64,000 bases of DNA, taken from assembly GCF_040120695.1 (NCBI RefSeq), contig NZ_JBEEAC010000007.1, forward strand, positions 186,001 through 250,000, in the 5' to 3' direction. A program made the translations under genes and the position numbers. The stretch is from Plantactinospora sp040120695. GTDB lineage: Bacteria > Actinomycetota > Actinomycetes > Mycobacteriales > Micromonosporaceae. Under the pieces are notes generated by a model. That model worked only from the letters and a program-made list of their open reading frames with translations, had not been told where the DNA came from and did no database searches. Positions 51,023 to 59,643 of this stretch are shown one piece after another (positions within the stretch are counted from its first letter, which is position 1; every line of letters starts with the position of its first letter).

Positions 51023-51850
51023 ATGACGATCCGGGTACTGGTCACCAACGACGACGGGATCGCGGCCCCCGGGCTGCGCTGGCTGGCCGCCGAGGCGGCG
51101 GAACGCGGGCTGGACGTGGTGGTGGCCGCTCCGAGCGAGGAGGCCAGCGGCGCGAGTGCCGCGATGAGCGCGGTGGAGCGGGACGGCCGGGTGGTCGTCG
51201 AGGAACACCCGATCGACCGACTACCCGGCGTCCCGGCGTACGGGGTTGCCGCCTCACCCGCGCTGATCACCCTGATCGCCCTGCACGGGGCGTTCGGGCC
51301 GGCGCCGTCGCTGGTGCTCTCCGGAATCAACCGGGGCGCGAACGCCGGCCGCGCGGTGCTGCACTCCGGCACCGTCGGGGCGGCGTTCACCGCCGCCGCG
51401 AACGGCTGCCACGGGATCGCGGTCTCGCTCGACGTGCTCTCGGCGCACGAGGCGAGCGCCGGCAGTGGCGGCGCGGCGGTGGCCGTGCCCCGGCCGGACC
51501 GGGACGAGCGGCGGCACTGGGCGACCGCGGCCCGGGTGGCGCTGGACCTGCTGCCCCGGCTGACCGACGCACCGGTGGCGAGCGTGCTGAACGTGAACTC
51601 CCCCGACCTGCCGTACGAGCGGCTGCGCGGGGTACGCCGGGGCAGCCTGGCGGGATTCGGGCAGGTGCAGATGACGGTCGCCGAGGCTGGCCGGGGGTTT
51701 GTGCGTACCGCCCTGGAGGAGTCCGGCCAGCGGGTCGAGCCGGGTACGGACGTCGCCTGGTTGACGGAGGGTTACGCCTCGGTGACGGCGATCCGGGCGA
51801 TCACCGAGGCGTACGACGTGGATCTGTCCAGACTGGACGATCCTCGATAG
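51023..51850 (+). CDS. surE: 5'/3'-nucleotidase SurE
   Basis: A 275-residue metal-dependent phosphatase that dephosphorylates nucleoside monophosphates. The metal site is in VLVTNDDGIAAPGL, and SGINRGANAGRAVLHSGTVGAA completes the active site, with VLNVNSPDLPYE following (two segments). ATG 51023 has GGAG six bases upstream. Its coupling to the PfkB-type kinase suggests a shared nucleotide- or sugar-phosphate step, by position only. Confidence 0.92.
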   Translation: MTIRVLVTNDDGIAAPGLRWLAAEAAERGLDVVVAAPSEEASGASAAMSAVERDGRVVVEEHPIDRLPGVPAYGVAASPALITLIALHGAFGPAPSLVLSGINRGANAGRAVLHSGTVGAAFTAAANGCHGIAVSLDVLSAHEASAGSGGAAVAVPRPDRDERRHWATAARVALDLLPRLTDAPVASVLNVNSPDLPYERLRGVRRGSLAGFGQVQMTVAEAGRGFVRTALEESGQRVEPGTDVAWLTEGYASVTAIRAITEAYDVDLSRLDDPR

Positions 51851-51898
51851 GGGGATCCCGGTCTGCGACGGTCGGGTCGCCCGCCGGGGGGACGACGA

Positions 51899-52270
51899 TC
51901 AGGCGCCGGGGACCCTGACCTCCTCGGCGGCGGCTGATGCGCCCGCGAAGTAGGGCTCCGGCGCACCGAACAGGCCGAGGAGTCCGGTGACCCAGAGCTG
52001 CCGGTGGACGAACCGGCTCGGTTCGGTGACCACGAGCTTGACGCCGCTGACCTCCGCGGTCTGGAAGCCGGCGACCATGGCGCTGATTCCGACGGAGTCG
52101 ATGAAGCTGACCAGTCGCATGTTGAGCTCGATCCTGGACGGTCGCCCCTTGGTCAGAACCCCGGCGATCGCCTCTCGGACCTCGTACGCCGTATCGACGT
52201 CGATTTCTCCGCGAGGGGCGATCTCCACAACTCCACCAGGCAAGACCGACTTGACGATCGACAGGCTCAC
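51899..52270 (-). CDS. STAS-domain anti-sigma factor antagonist
   Basis: A 123-residue STAS protein. IVEIAPRGEIDVDTA-like strands lead to the phosphorylation loop LVSFIDSVGISAMV, where the Ser replaces the usual DSSG second Ser context (DSVGI). The C-terminus VVTEPSRFVHRQLWVTGLL is typical of SpoIIAA-like antagonists, which bind an anti-sigma kinase when unphosphorylated. GTG 52270 has GGAGG seven bases upstream. No anti-sigma kinase or sigma factor is adjacent. Confidence 0.88.
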   Translation of the reverse strand: MSLSIVKSVLPGGVVEIAPRGEIDVDTAYEVREAIAGVLTKGRPSRIELNMRLVSFIDSVGISAMVAGFQTAEVSGVKLVVTEPSRFVHRQLWVTGLLGLFGAPEPYFAGASAAAEEVRVPGA

Positions 52271-52768
52271 GCGAGCACCTCCACTCGCCCATGTCCGGGC
52301 GCCTAATCAGTACGCGGGCCGCGACCGAGAGTATTCCTCTCACGGCCCCGATCGCCACCCTTCCGGACGGGCAATCTATTCAACGAGCCGACAAACCTAC
52401 CCGGTAACGGGGCAAACTACGCTAAATTTTCCTGCGCCATCCGCTTCCACACCTTCGCTGCCACACCCTCAGCGTAGCCGTCCCGCAGGCCCGCGCAGGC
52501 CACCGGTGTCCTGTGTCGCACCTCGCCCGACCCGCCGCGCCGGGTACCCGAATTCCTGTCGCCTATGCGACAGCGGACCACCGGCGCGGCCGCCGGGAAC
52601 GCTGGTACAGGCATCGAGGGCCGATGCGGGCCGTGCCGGGGCGAGAGGTCGCTGCCCTACGCACCCGGTCCGACCTTGCGCAGGACGGAGCGCAAGGGGA
52701 GGTTGGAAGGGTTCACTTGGTGACCCGTCCGTCGCGGGCGGCGACCGGGGCTCGGGAGAGGACGTCTG
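52271..52768. other. 498-bp intergenic region
   Basis: No credible gene was seen. A short inverted repeat GAGAG-TATTC-CTCTC (52327-52341) lies about 60 bp ahead of the STAS gene. An AT-rich run near 52421-52432 (CTAAATTTTCC) is unusual here and could mark a promoter. Confidence 0.4.
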
Positions 52769-52912
52769 ATGCTGAGGAAGCTGATCGGATTGGCCGGGGT
52801 CGGCGCGCTGCTGGCCCTGGTACTCGCCTGCGGGTTCGGCGGCGGGGGCGATGACGACGACGATGACGACGACGATTTCGCCCGGCGTGCGTCGGTCATC
52901 GTGCTCGGCTGA
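52769..52912 (+). CDS. 47-residue lipoprotein-like peptide with poly-Asp run
   Basis: ATG 52769 has GGGAGAGGA seven bases upstream. The product has MLRKLIGLAGVGALLALVLA as a signal peptide, LACG as a lipobox, then GFGGGG, nine consecutive Asp residues and FARRASVIVLG. The lipidated Cys followed by an acidic cluster would sit at the outer membrane face and could bind cations. The stop lies inside the first unit of a 24-bp tandem repeat. It is too short for family assignment. Confidence 0.6.
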   Translation: MLRKLIGLAGVGALLALVLACGFGGGGDDDDDDDDDFARRASVIVLG

Positions 52913-52975
52913 ACCCTCAGGGTGAGTCTCGGCTGAACCCTCAGGGTGAGTCTCGGCTGAACCCTCAGGGTGAGT
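52904..52975. repeat. 24-bp perfect tandem repeat, three copies
   Basis: Identical units start at 52904, 52928 and 52952, and a partial fourth runs to about 52986. Each unit contains ACCCT-C-AGGGT, a small palindrome able to form a hairpin. The first unit includes the stop of the small lipoprotein gene. Confidence 0.92.
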
Positions 52976-53120
52976 CTCGGTTGCACCATCCGGGAGGACG
53001 TGATCGCGGGTTTGCCAGGGAAGACACCTGGGCACCTCCTCCAGTAGCAACCCGCAACCGCGCCGAACAGACGCCTCTGTCCGAAGTGGCCGCTTCGTTC
53101 GGCAACCGAGGAGGTAGCAC

Positions 53121-53543
53121 ATGCTCGGAAAGAACCTGCTGAAACATCAGAGCAAGCCCGAGCGGATCGCCGACCAGGCGTGGGATTACCTGACCACCGC
53201 GGTCAACTCGGCCGGCGACTCGGTGAAGTACACGGCCCGCTCGGCGCGGCGAACCGGCTCCCACCTCACCAGCCACGCCGGCGACCGGGTCGGAGCCGTG
53301 ACCGACGAGGCCCGGGTGCGGGCCGGTCGGGCGTACGACGCGCTCGCCGGCCGCCGCCCGGGGCTGCCCTGGGGGTGGCTGATCGGGGCCGGTCTGGTCG
53401 GCGCCGCCGTGGCCTGGGCCGCCTCCGCGGCCTCCCGCGCCGCGCTGGCCCGGGCGGACCGGGAACTGCCCGCCGCCGGAGACGCGGTGGAGTTCGTGGA
53501 CGTCGACCGGGCCAACCGACCGGTCCGGGTCGACACCACCTGA
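53121..53543 (+). CDS. Small protein with one membrane segment, unknown function
   Basis: A 140-residue protein. The N-terminal 75 residues form polar helices with WDYLTTAVNSAGDSVKYTARSARR, then one transmembrane helix (WGWLIGAGLVGAAVAWAA, about 87-105) and an acidic tail ending FVDVDRANRPVRVDTT. The helices resemble the amphipathic type seen in DUF883/ElaB-like ribosome- or envelope-associated proteins, but no family is sure. ATG 53121 has GAGGAGG six bases upstream. Confidence 0.75.
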   Translation: MLGKNLLKHQSKPERIADQAWDYLTTAVNSAGDSVKYTARSARRTGSHLTSHAGDRVGAVTDEARVRAGRAYDALAGRRPGLPWGWLIGAGLVGAAVAWAASAASRAALARADRELPAAGDAVEFVDVDRANRPVRVDTT

Positions 53544-53584
53544 TCCCGCCGGACCGTCCGGCCGGTCGGACGGGTCCGCGGACA

Positions 53585-53618
53585 CCGGGGCCCGGCGCGG
53601 AACCGCGCCGGGCCCCGG
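53585..53618. terminator. Long GC hairpin between convergent genes
   Basis: CCGGGGCCCGGCGCGG (53585-53600) is followed by AA and its exact complement (53603-53618), a 16-bp palindromic stem. It lies between convergent stops at 53543 and 53641 and likely terminates both. Confidence 0.8.
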
Positions 53619-53640
53619 CCGTGCCGGCCCCGATCCCGGG

Positions 53641-56385
53641 TCAGCTCCGCGCGCAGCTCACCGGCGCCGGTACGGCGTTCGCACCGGTCCAGCTGCCGAG
53701 GAAGCCGAACGTGGTGGAGGCGTCCGGCGCCAGGTTGCCGTTGTACGACACGTTCCGCACCGAAACCGACGAACCGGTCTGGGTATGCGCACCACCCCAG
53801 ATCTGGCTGATCGTCTGCCCGTTACCGAAGGTCCAGCTCACCGTCCAGCCGGTCATCGCCGACGTGCCGGTGTTCCGGACGGTCACCTCGGCCTGGAAGC
53901 CGCCCTGCCACGAACCGGTCACCCGGTAGGCGGCGGTACAGGCCCCACTCGGCGGTGCCGTGCTGGTCGGATTGCCCGTCGGCGGGCGGGTGGTCGGGTT
54001 GCCCGTCGGCGGGCGGGTGGTCGGGGTGGCCGTCGGCGGGCGGGTCGTCGGGGTCGCCGTCGGCGGGCTGGTGGGGCCGCCGCCGACCCGGTCCGCGACC
54101 TGGATGCCACGGCCGTTGGTGCCGAGGTAGACCCGGCCGTAGACCCTCGGGTCGCCGGTCAGCGCCTCGCCCATGTTGCCGTACTGGTGCTGGTCGTCGT
54201 TGATCCGCACCCAGCTGCCGCCGGCGTTGTCCGACCGGTACACCCCGGGCACGCCGTCGACGGTGGCGACCGCGAAGACGGCCGGGTACGTCTGTCCGGG
54301 TGCCGCCCGGCCGAAGCCGACGTTGACCGCGCTGGTCACGTTCGACAGCTTGGTGAAGCTCGCCCCGGAGTCGGTGGACCGGAAGATCCCGGTGTCGCCG
54401 GCCAGCCAGATGTGCCCCTCGGCCCCGGCCACCGCCTTGAACTTCGCCCCGCTGCTCGGCAGCCCGGTCGCGGCGGTGGCGGTGAAGCTCTGCCCGCCGT
54501 TGGTGCTCAGGTAGAACCGGCCGGCGGAGTAGCCGTAGAACCTGTTCGGGTTGACCCGGTCGGCCTCGACGGTCGCGTTCGCCGGGATGCCACCGGACTG
54601 GCTCCACGAGTTGCCGTACCCGACGGAGTAGACCACCTGTTGCCCGGCGTCGCCGGGCGCCCAGACGAACCGGCTGCCGTCGGCGGCGGCCGCGACCGTG
54701 CCGCCGCTGTTGATCCCGCCCGGCTCCTGCGCCTGGAACCAGTTCGCCCCGCCGTCGGTGGAGAAGGCGACGTGGCTGTCGTTCGGGCGGTCGGCGTCGG
54801 TGAAGTTGCCGGCCCGGACCATGACGCCCGGGTTCAGCTCGGCGAAGTCCAGGCTGGTGGTGCTGGTGAAGACCGGCTGGGTGAACATCGCCGCGGGTAC
54901 CGCGTCCAGGCTGGTGTGCCGGAAGCCGCCGACGTCACCGAGGCCGCTGACCAACGGGGCGCCCGACGGCGGGCTGACCAGGTCCAGGACCGCGGTCTCC
55001 TCCAGGCCGCGGACCATCGGCCGGATGGTGACCGTGCCGCCGCTGTCCCAGTTGCGCAGGTTGGTGGTGCCGTAGATGGTCGCGCCGGTGCCATACATCA
55101 GCCGGTTGCCGTCGAACGGGTCGATCTCCACGGACTCGTTCATCCAGCCGAGCTTCGGGGTCTCCTCCGGCGGGGCCGGGTTGGCGCCGAAGGTCAGCCA
55201 CGGCACCGAGCTGATGTCCATGGTGTAGCGCTTGGAACGGTTCGGGTACGAGGTGAAGTCCCAGATCCGGCTCCAGGTGGCACCGCCGTCGGTACTCCGG
55301 AAGAAGATCGCGTCCGGCCACCAGGAGATCTGCGTCGCCACCATGATGGTGTCCGGGTCCTGCCGGTCGATGGTCAGCCCGCTGTAGCCGTAGTACGCGT
55401 CGGCGCTGCTGGACGGGACCGGGCTGATCTGCGTCCACGCCCCGGTGGCGCGGTTGAACTTCCAGACGTCGCCCTTGCCGCCGTCGTACGGGCCGCCGGT
55501 GTCGCTGGTGGCGATGTAGAGGAAGCCACCGACCGGGTCGACGACACCCTTGTGGGCCAGGTAACCGGTCGGCTGCCCGGCGATCCGCTCCCAGCTCGTA
55601 CCGCCGTTGGTGCTCCGGTAGACCGGATTGGCCTTGTCCGCGACCCCGACGTAGATGGTCTGGGTGGCGTTGCCGGCGGTGCCGGTCGACTTGTCGAAGC
55701 TGACCCAGGTGACACCCTGGTTGCCGTTGAGGTAGTTGTTCGGGTCGAAGGGGTCCTGGGCGTAGTTGCCGGGGTTCGGGAAGTTGCCGACCTTGGCCCA
55801 GGTGGCGCCGTGGTCGGTGCTGCGCCAGAGCCCGTTGCCGCCCTCCGCGCCGTAGTAGACGATGCTGTTCCGGTTCGGGTCGACGGCGAGCCGCTCGCCC
55901 TGGCCCCGGCCCGGCATGTTGCCGCCCACCTTGAACGGCAACTCGTACGCCTGCCAGGTGTCGCCCTTGTCCGTGGAGCGCAGGATCGCGCCGTTGTTCG
56001 GGTCCCAGTCGTTGGTGTACATCCCCACCGCCGCGTAGACCCGGTTGGTCTGCACCGGGTCGGTGGCGATGCTGAGCACGCCGTTCCAGCCCCAGCGGTC
56101 CCAGCCGACCCAGTCCAGCAGCGGGGTCCAGCTCTGGCTGGACTGCTCCCACCGGTAGGCGCCGCCGATGTCGGTGCGGGCATAGATCAGGTTTCGCTCG
56201 CTCGGGTTGAAGACGATCCCGGGCACGAAGCCACCGCCGTCGATCCGGACGTTCCGCCAGGAGTACGGCTCTGCCGCCGCGGCCGAGGCCGGTGCCGTGG
56301 ACGGGCTGACGGCGACCTGGGCCACCACGGCCACCGAGCCGGCGGCCAGGACGGCCGCGAGCAGGTGGGCGAGACTTCTACGCAT
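53641..56385 (-). CDS. Secreted GH74 xyloglucanase/endoglucanase with CBM2
   Basis: A 914-residue exported enzyme that cuts xyloglucan or related beta-glucans. Signal peptide about 1-38, then a tandem seven-bladed propeller GH74 domain with the catalytic Asp pair in ARTDIGGAYRW and SGLGDVGGFRH and many Asp-box-like motifs such as STDGGATWSRI. A Thr/Pro linker with PPTATPTTR and PPTGNPTTR repeats leads to a C-terminal CBM2 (CTAAYRVTGSWQGGFQAEV, then WNGNLAPDAS-like NYNGNLAPDASTTFG). ATG 56385 has GGGAG six bases upstream. GGGAGC inverted half-sites lie about 80 bp upstream at 56464-56482. Confidence 0.93.
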   Translation of the reverse strand: MRRSLAHLLAAVLAAGSVAVVAQVAVSPSTAPASAAAAEPYSWRNVRIDGGGFVPGIVFNPSERNLIYARTDIGGAYRWEQSSQSWTPLLDWVGWDRWGWNGVLSIATDPVQTNRVYAAVGMYTNDWDPNNGAILRSTDKGDTWQAYELPFKVGGNMPGRGQGERLAVDPNRNSIVYYGAEGGNGLWRSTDHGATWAKVGNFPNPGNYAQDPFDPNNYLNGNQGVTWVSFDKSTGTAGNATQTIYVGVADKANPVYRSTNGGTSWERIAGQPTGYLAHKGVVDPVGGFLYIATSDTGGPYDGGKGDVWKFNRATGAWTQISPVPSSSADAYYGYSGLTIDRQDPDTIMVATQISWWPDAIFFRSTDGGATWSRIWDFTSYPNRSKRYTMDISSVPWLTFGANPAPPEETPKLGWMNESVEIDPFDGNRLMYGTGATIYGTTNLRNWDSGGTVTIRPMVRGLEETAVLDLVSPPSGAPLVSGLGDVGGFRHTSLDAVPAAMFTQPVFTSTTSLDFAELNPGVMVRAGNFTDADRPNDSHVAFSTDGGANWFQAQEPGGINSGGTVAAAADGSRFVWAPGDAGQQVVYSVGYGNSWSQSGGIPANATVEADRVNPNRFYGYSAGRFYLSTNGGQSFTATAATGLPSSGAKFKAVAGAEGHIWLAGDTGIFRSTDSGASFTKLSNVTSAVNVGFGRAAPGQTYPAVFAVATVDGVPGVYRSDNAGGSWVRINDDQHQYGNMGEALTGDPRVYGRVYLGTNGRGIQVADRVGGGPTSPPTATPTTRPPTATPTTRPPTGNPTTRPPTGNPTSTAPPSGACTAAYRVTGSWQGGFQAEVTVRNTGTSAMTGWTVSWTFGNGQTISQIWGGAHTQTGSSVSVRNVSYNGNLAPDASTTFGFLGSWTGANAVPAPVSCARS
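53966..54062. repeat. 24-bp coding repeats in the GH74 linker
   Basis: Near-identical units around GTCGGCGGGCGGGTGGTCGG repeat about four times and encode the Thr/Pro-rich linker of the GH74 enzyme. Variation in unit number would only change linker length. Confidence 0.75.
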
Positions 56386-56463
56386 GTACGGCTCCCTGTT
56401 CGAAGAGCGTGCGCTGGCCGACGGCCGGGGGTTGGCACGCCGGGCGCGGACGAACCGTCGGGC

Positions 56464-56482
56464 GGGAGCTGCCCCTGCTCCC
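56464..56482. promoter_or_regulatory. GGGAGC-N7-GCTCCC inverted repeat ahead of the GH74 gene
   Basis: A perfect 6-bp inverted repeat with a seven-base spacer about 80 bp upstream of the GH74 start. CebR, the cellobiose-responsive LacI regulator of actinobacteria, binds TGGGAGCGCTCCCA; these are its half-sites but spaced apart. A TTGACA hexamer on the minus strand (56550-56545) lies further upstream, without a clear partner -10. Confidence 0.4.
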
Positions 56483-56588
56483 GTGGCGTCGGTCCTGGCT
56501 CCCGGAACGGCGTCGTGCAGACGTTCACACACCGCTGTACACGCTGTCAATAGTTGGAGACCTAAACTAACCCGCCGGTCGGACCGGC

Positions 56589-58712
56589 TCAGCCGAGCCG
56601 GAACACCACCGAGCCGGCGACCTCCTCGCGGGTGATGCCGAGCCCGTCCACCGGCCGGTTCAGCACGTCCTGCCACGGCGTCCCGGCCAGGTACTCCGGC
56701 AGCACGACGACGGTACGGACGCCGATCTGCCGCAGGTGGTCGACGCTGAACCGGTCGGGGAAGCCCGCCGTTATGCCGAGTGTCTGCGCCTGCGAGTCGG
56801 GGGTGAAGGCGGCCAGTCCGTTCACGATCTTCGGGAAGCCGTCGGTGGACCAGAGCATCACGCTGAACTCCAGGGTGCCGCTGCTCGGCAGTACCAGTAA
56901 CGGGCCCTCGGCCCCGCGCAACGCGGCCGGCTGCGGGATCACCGGGGCGTGCGGGGTGGTGTTGACCCCCTCGACGACGATCAGCGCGAGCGGGATCAAC
57001 GCGACCAGCCGGAACAGCGCCTTCGGAACCCCGACGGCACGCCGTCCGCGCGCCCTCCGCTCCGGCTCCTCGACGCCCGGCGGCGACTGGTAGGCGGCCG
57101 CCCGCAGCACCGGTACCGGAACCCCGGACCGCTCCCCCGCTCGCGGTCCGACGGCGTCGACGGCCGGCAGAGCGGGATCGGCCGCTGGCGGGGCGGGATC
57201 GATGGCCGGCGGAGCCGGCTCGGCGACTGGCCCGCCGGGGTCGGCGGCCGGCGACACGGGGTCGGCTGGATCGGCGGGGTCGGCGGCCGGCGACACGGGG
57301 TCAGCGGGATCGGCGACTTCCGGTGACCGGTCGGCGGACGGCTCCGTGGCGAGACGGGTCAGCGCGGTCAGCGCACCGGCGGCCAGGATGCCGAGCAACA
57401 GGGTCGTCCAGAGCACCAGCCGACCGGAGGTCCGGATCGCGTCGAAGCCAGGTGCGTGCAGCACCAGGGTCGCGTACCCGGGGTTGCCGTCGCCGCCGAG
57501 CGTGGTGCCGCTGGCCAGCCCCACGCTGACCAGTACGCCGGCCGCGAGCATCGCCCGGTGCCGCGGTCGCCAGACCGAGTAGAACAGCCCGGCGAAGGCC
57601 AGCCCGATCAGCACGACCCCGGGCAGCAGGGTCATCTCCCCGGCAAAGCTGAGACTCGCCCGGGCGGCGGCGTGCCGCTCGCCCCAGAGCCAGTTCTCCG
57701 GCGGCGCGGTCAGGAAACCCCGCCACGGCGGCGAGAACATCTGCACGTGGGCCAGCGTCCGCCGGCCGGCGGGGTGCCGGGCCACCACCTCCAGGTAGGG
57801 CAGCGCCATGAGGATGGTGACCACGCTGAACACCGCCCCGCCGGCCAGGTCGGCCAGGAGCAGCCGGCGACCGAACGGCGGGCGGGACCGCCGCCGCGAC
57901 CACGACCAGGCGTAACCGGCGGCGGCGGCCAGGCAGACCAGCGCCAGCACGTAGCCGAACGGCAACCCGATGCCGAAGCCGAGGGTCATCTGCCAGGCCG
58001 CCACCAGCCAGCCGGCGAGGGCCCAGCCGGGGCGACGCCGGTCCGGCCGATAGCCGTGCCGCAGCGACCAGCCGTGCCCCCGGGCCAGCATTGCCAGGGC
58101 CAGCGCGATGCCGCCGATGGAGAGCACGTGCAGGTGCCCGGCCTGGGCCAGCTTCCAGGGGGCGTACCCGAAGGCGACCCCGGCCGCCGCGGCACCGATC
58201 CGGCCCGCGCCGAGTTGCCGGGCCAGCGCGTACGCCCCGACGAAGGCGAGCGCGTGCACCAGTACGTAGAGGATGTTGTACCGGACCACGCCGGCCACCG
58301 GACCCTCGCCGAGCATGCCCGCCGGGGCGTAGCCGAGCAGGGTGTCGGAGTAGGCGTAGGTGTACGGCTCCGGGTAGAAGGTGTTGGAGTGCCACAACTG
58401 GGTGGGGTCGTGCAGTATCGCGTGACCGCCCCAGGCGATCTGCCACGCCTGCAGGGTCGGGTCACCGATGTCCTGCGGAATAGTGCTGGTGATGTCGCGC
58501 AGGGTCGGCCAGGTCAGCACCACGGCCAGCAGCAGCCCGCCGAGCACGGCCAACGTCCACTCGTGCCTGGCCAGCCGCACCAGGAAGGGAGCTGGCCGCT
58601 CGCCGGGTCCGTGGTCGGCTCGGTTCTCGGATCCGTCGCCGGGCTGCTCGCCGGGTCCGCCGCCGATCCGATCCTCCGGTCCGGCCGGAATCGTCTGCCG
58701 CTCGATTGTCAT
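56589..58712 (-). CDS. Large polytopic membrane protein, GT-C-like, unknown substrate
   Basis: A 707-residue protein. A cytosolic Pro/Gly-rich N-terminus precedes about 11 transmembrane helices. The first outer loop has DIGDPTLQAWQIAWGGHAI and WHSNTFYPEPYTYAYSDTL, the acidic DxxD/E and aromatic pattern of GT-C glycosyltransferases and YfhO-like proteins. A Pro/Ala/Asp repeat region of about 80 residues (ADPADPVSPA units) interrupts the last third, then a soluble extracellular domain ends the chain. ATG 58712 is the start; an AAGGA lies 11 bases upstream. Confidence 0.7.
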   Translation of the reverse strand: MTIERQTIPAGPEDRIGGGPGEQPGDGSENRADHGPGERPAPFLVRLARHEWTLAVLGGLLLAVVLTWPTLRDITSTIPQDIGDPTLQAWQIAWGGHAILHDPTQLWHSNTFYPEPYTYAYSDTLLGYAPAGMLGEGPVAGVVRYNILYVLVHALAFVGAYALARQLGAGRIGAAAAGVAFGYAPWKLAQAGHLHVLSIGGIALALAMLARGHGWSLRHGYRPDRRRPGWALAGWLVAAWQMTLGFGIGLPFGYVLALVCLAAAAGYAWSWSRRRSRPPFGRRLLLADLAGGAVFSVVTILMALPYLEVVARHPAGRRTLAHVQMFSPPWRGFLTAPPENWLWGERHAAARASLSFAGEMTLLPGVVLIGLAFAGLFYSVWRPRHRAMLAAGVLVSVGLASGTTLGGDGNPGYATLVLHAPGFDAIRTSGRLVLWTTLLLGILAAGALTALTRLATEPSADRSPEVADPADPVSPAADPADPADPVSPAADPGGPVAEPAPPAIDPAPPAADPALPAVDAVGPRAGERSGVPVPVLRAAAYQSPPGVEEPERRARGRRAVGVPKALFRLVALIPLALIVVEGVNTTPHAPVIPQPAALRGAEGPLLVLPSSGTLEFSVMLWSTDGFPKIVNGLAAFTPDSQAQTLGITAGFPDRFSVDHLRQIGVRTVVVLPEYLAGTPWQDVLNRPVDGLGITREEVAGSVVFRLG

Positions 58713-58950
58713 GCTGCCTAATTCCTTCCGGTCCGGGAACCTGCCCCGCACCACACCGGCGTCTGCCCCAAGGCACATTGGCATCGATGATCCCTGATCT
58801 GCACCGGGGCTGTCACGCCCCGACTCCGGCTCACCCTCGCCGGGTGAGGGTCGCTCACCCGGCAGCGGGCCAGAGTCGAAGCGCGGACGCGACCGCGGGC
58901 GGAGCCTACCGGTCACCGGACCGCCGCACCCGACCGTCGGAGGAGCGAAC

Positions 58951-59631
58951 ATGGCCAGCCGGGCGACGAGCCGAAGCGACGATGAGATCCAGCGCGACAT
59001 CCTGGCGGAGTTGGCCTGGGAGCCCCGGGTCCAGCCGAACGATATCGGTGTCACGGTGCAGGCGGGCGTGGTGACGCTGCGCGGCTGGGTGGACAACTAC
59101 GCCAAGAAGTGGGCGGCGGAACGGGCCGCGCACCGGGTGCAGTGGGTCCGGGCGGTCGCGAACGATCTTGAGGTACGCCTGCCGTCCTCGGCCCGCCGAC
59201 CCGATCCCGACATCGCGGCGGCGGTGACCCGGGCCCTGGACTGGGACGCCTTCGTACCCACCGCGAGGATCGACGTGACCGTCTCCAACGGCTGGGTGGT
59301 GTTGCGCGGCGAGGTGGAGTGGGAGTACCAGCGACGCGCCACCGAGCAGGCCGTACGCCGGCTCGCCGGAGTCCGCGGCCTCACCAACGGAATCTCGGTC
59401 GACCCGCGGGAGCGACCGGAGCTGGCCGAGATCTCCGAACGGATCCACAGCGCGCTGGTACGCAGCGTGGAGACCGACGCGGCCGGGATCGACATCCGGA
59501 TCGAGGGCGGCGACTCGGTGGTACTGACCGGCAACGTCCGGTCGTGGCTCGAACGCGACGAGGCCGAACGGGTCGCGTGGTCGGCGCCGGGCGTCACGAA
59601 CGTCGACAACCACATCACCGTACGGCTGTGA
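58951..59631 (+). CDS. Triple BON-domain protein
   Basis: A 226-residue protein made of three BON domains: residues 10-78 (GVTVQAGVVTLRGWVDN), 86-150 (DVTVSNGWVVLRGEVEW) and 158-226 (DIRIEGGDSVVLTGNVRSW). BON domains bind phospholipid or are found in stress proteins (OsmY type). No signal peptide is seen, so it is cytoplasmic or membrane-peripheral. ATG 58951 has GGAGG seven bases upstream. It is convergent with the LuxR-type regulator, only 12 bases away. Confidence 0.93.
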   Translation: MASRATSRSDDEIQRDILAELAWEPRVQPNDIGVTVQAGVVTLRGWVDNYAKKWAAERAAHRVQWVRAVANDLEVRLPSSARRPDPDIAAAVTRALDWDAFVPTARIDVTVSNGWVVLRGEVEWEYQRRATEQAVRRLAGVRGLTNGISVDPRERPELAEISERIHSALVRSVETDAAGIDIRIEGGDSVVLTGNVRSWLERDEAERVAWSAPGVTNVDNHITVRL

Positions 59632-59643
59632 GGCGGCGAGCAG

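Noticed and set aside
52417..52614. 65-codon minus-strand frame in the gap before the small lipoprotein gene
   Set aside because: No Shine-Dalgarno, no recognisable domain and mixed third positions.
56521..56550. Full promoter for the GH74 gene from the TTGACA hexamer
   Set aside because: No TAnnnT hexamer occurs at 16-18 bases from it, so only the hexamer is noted.
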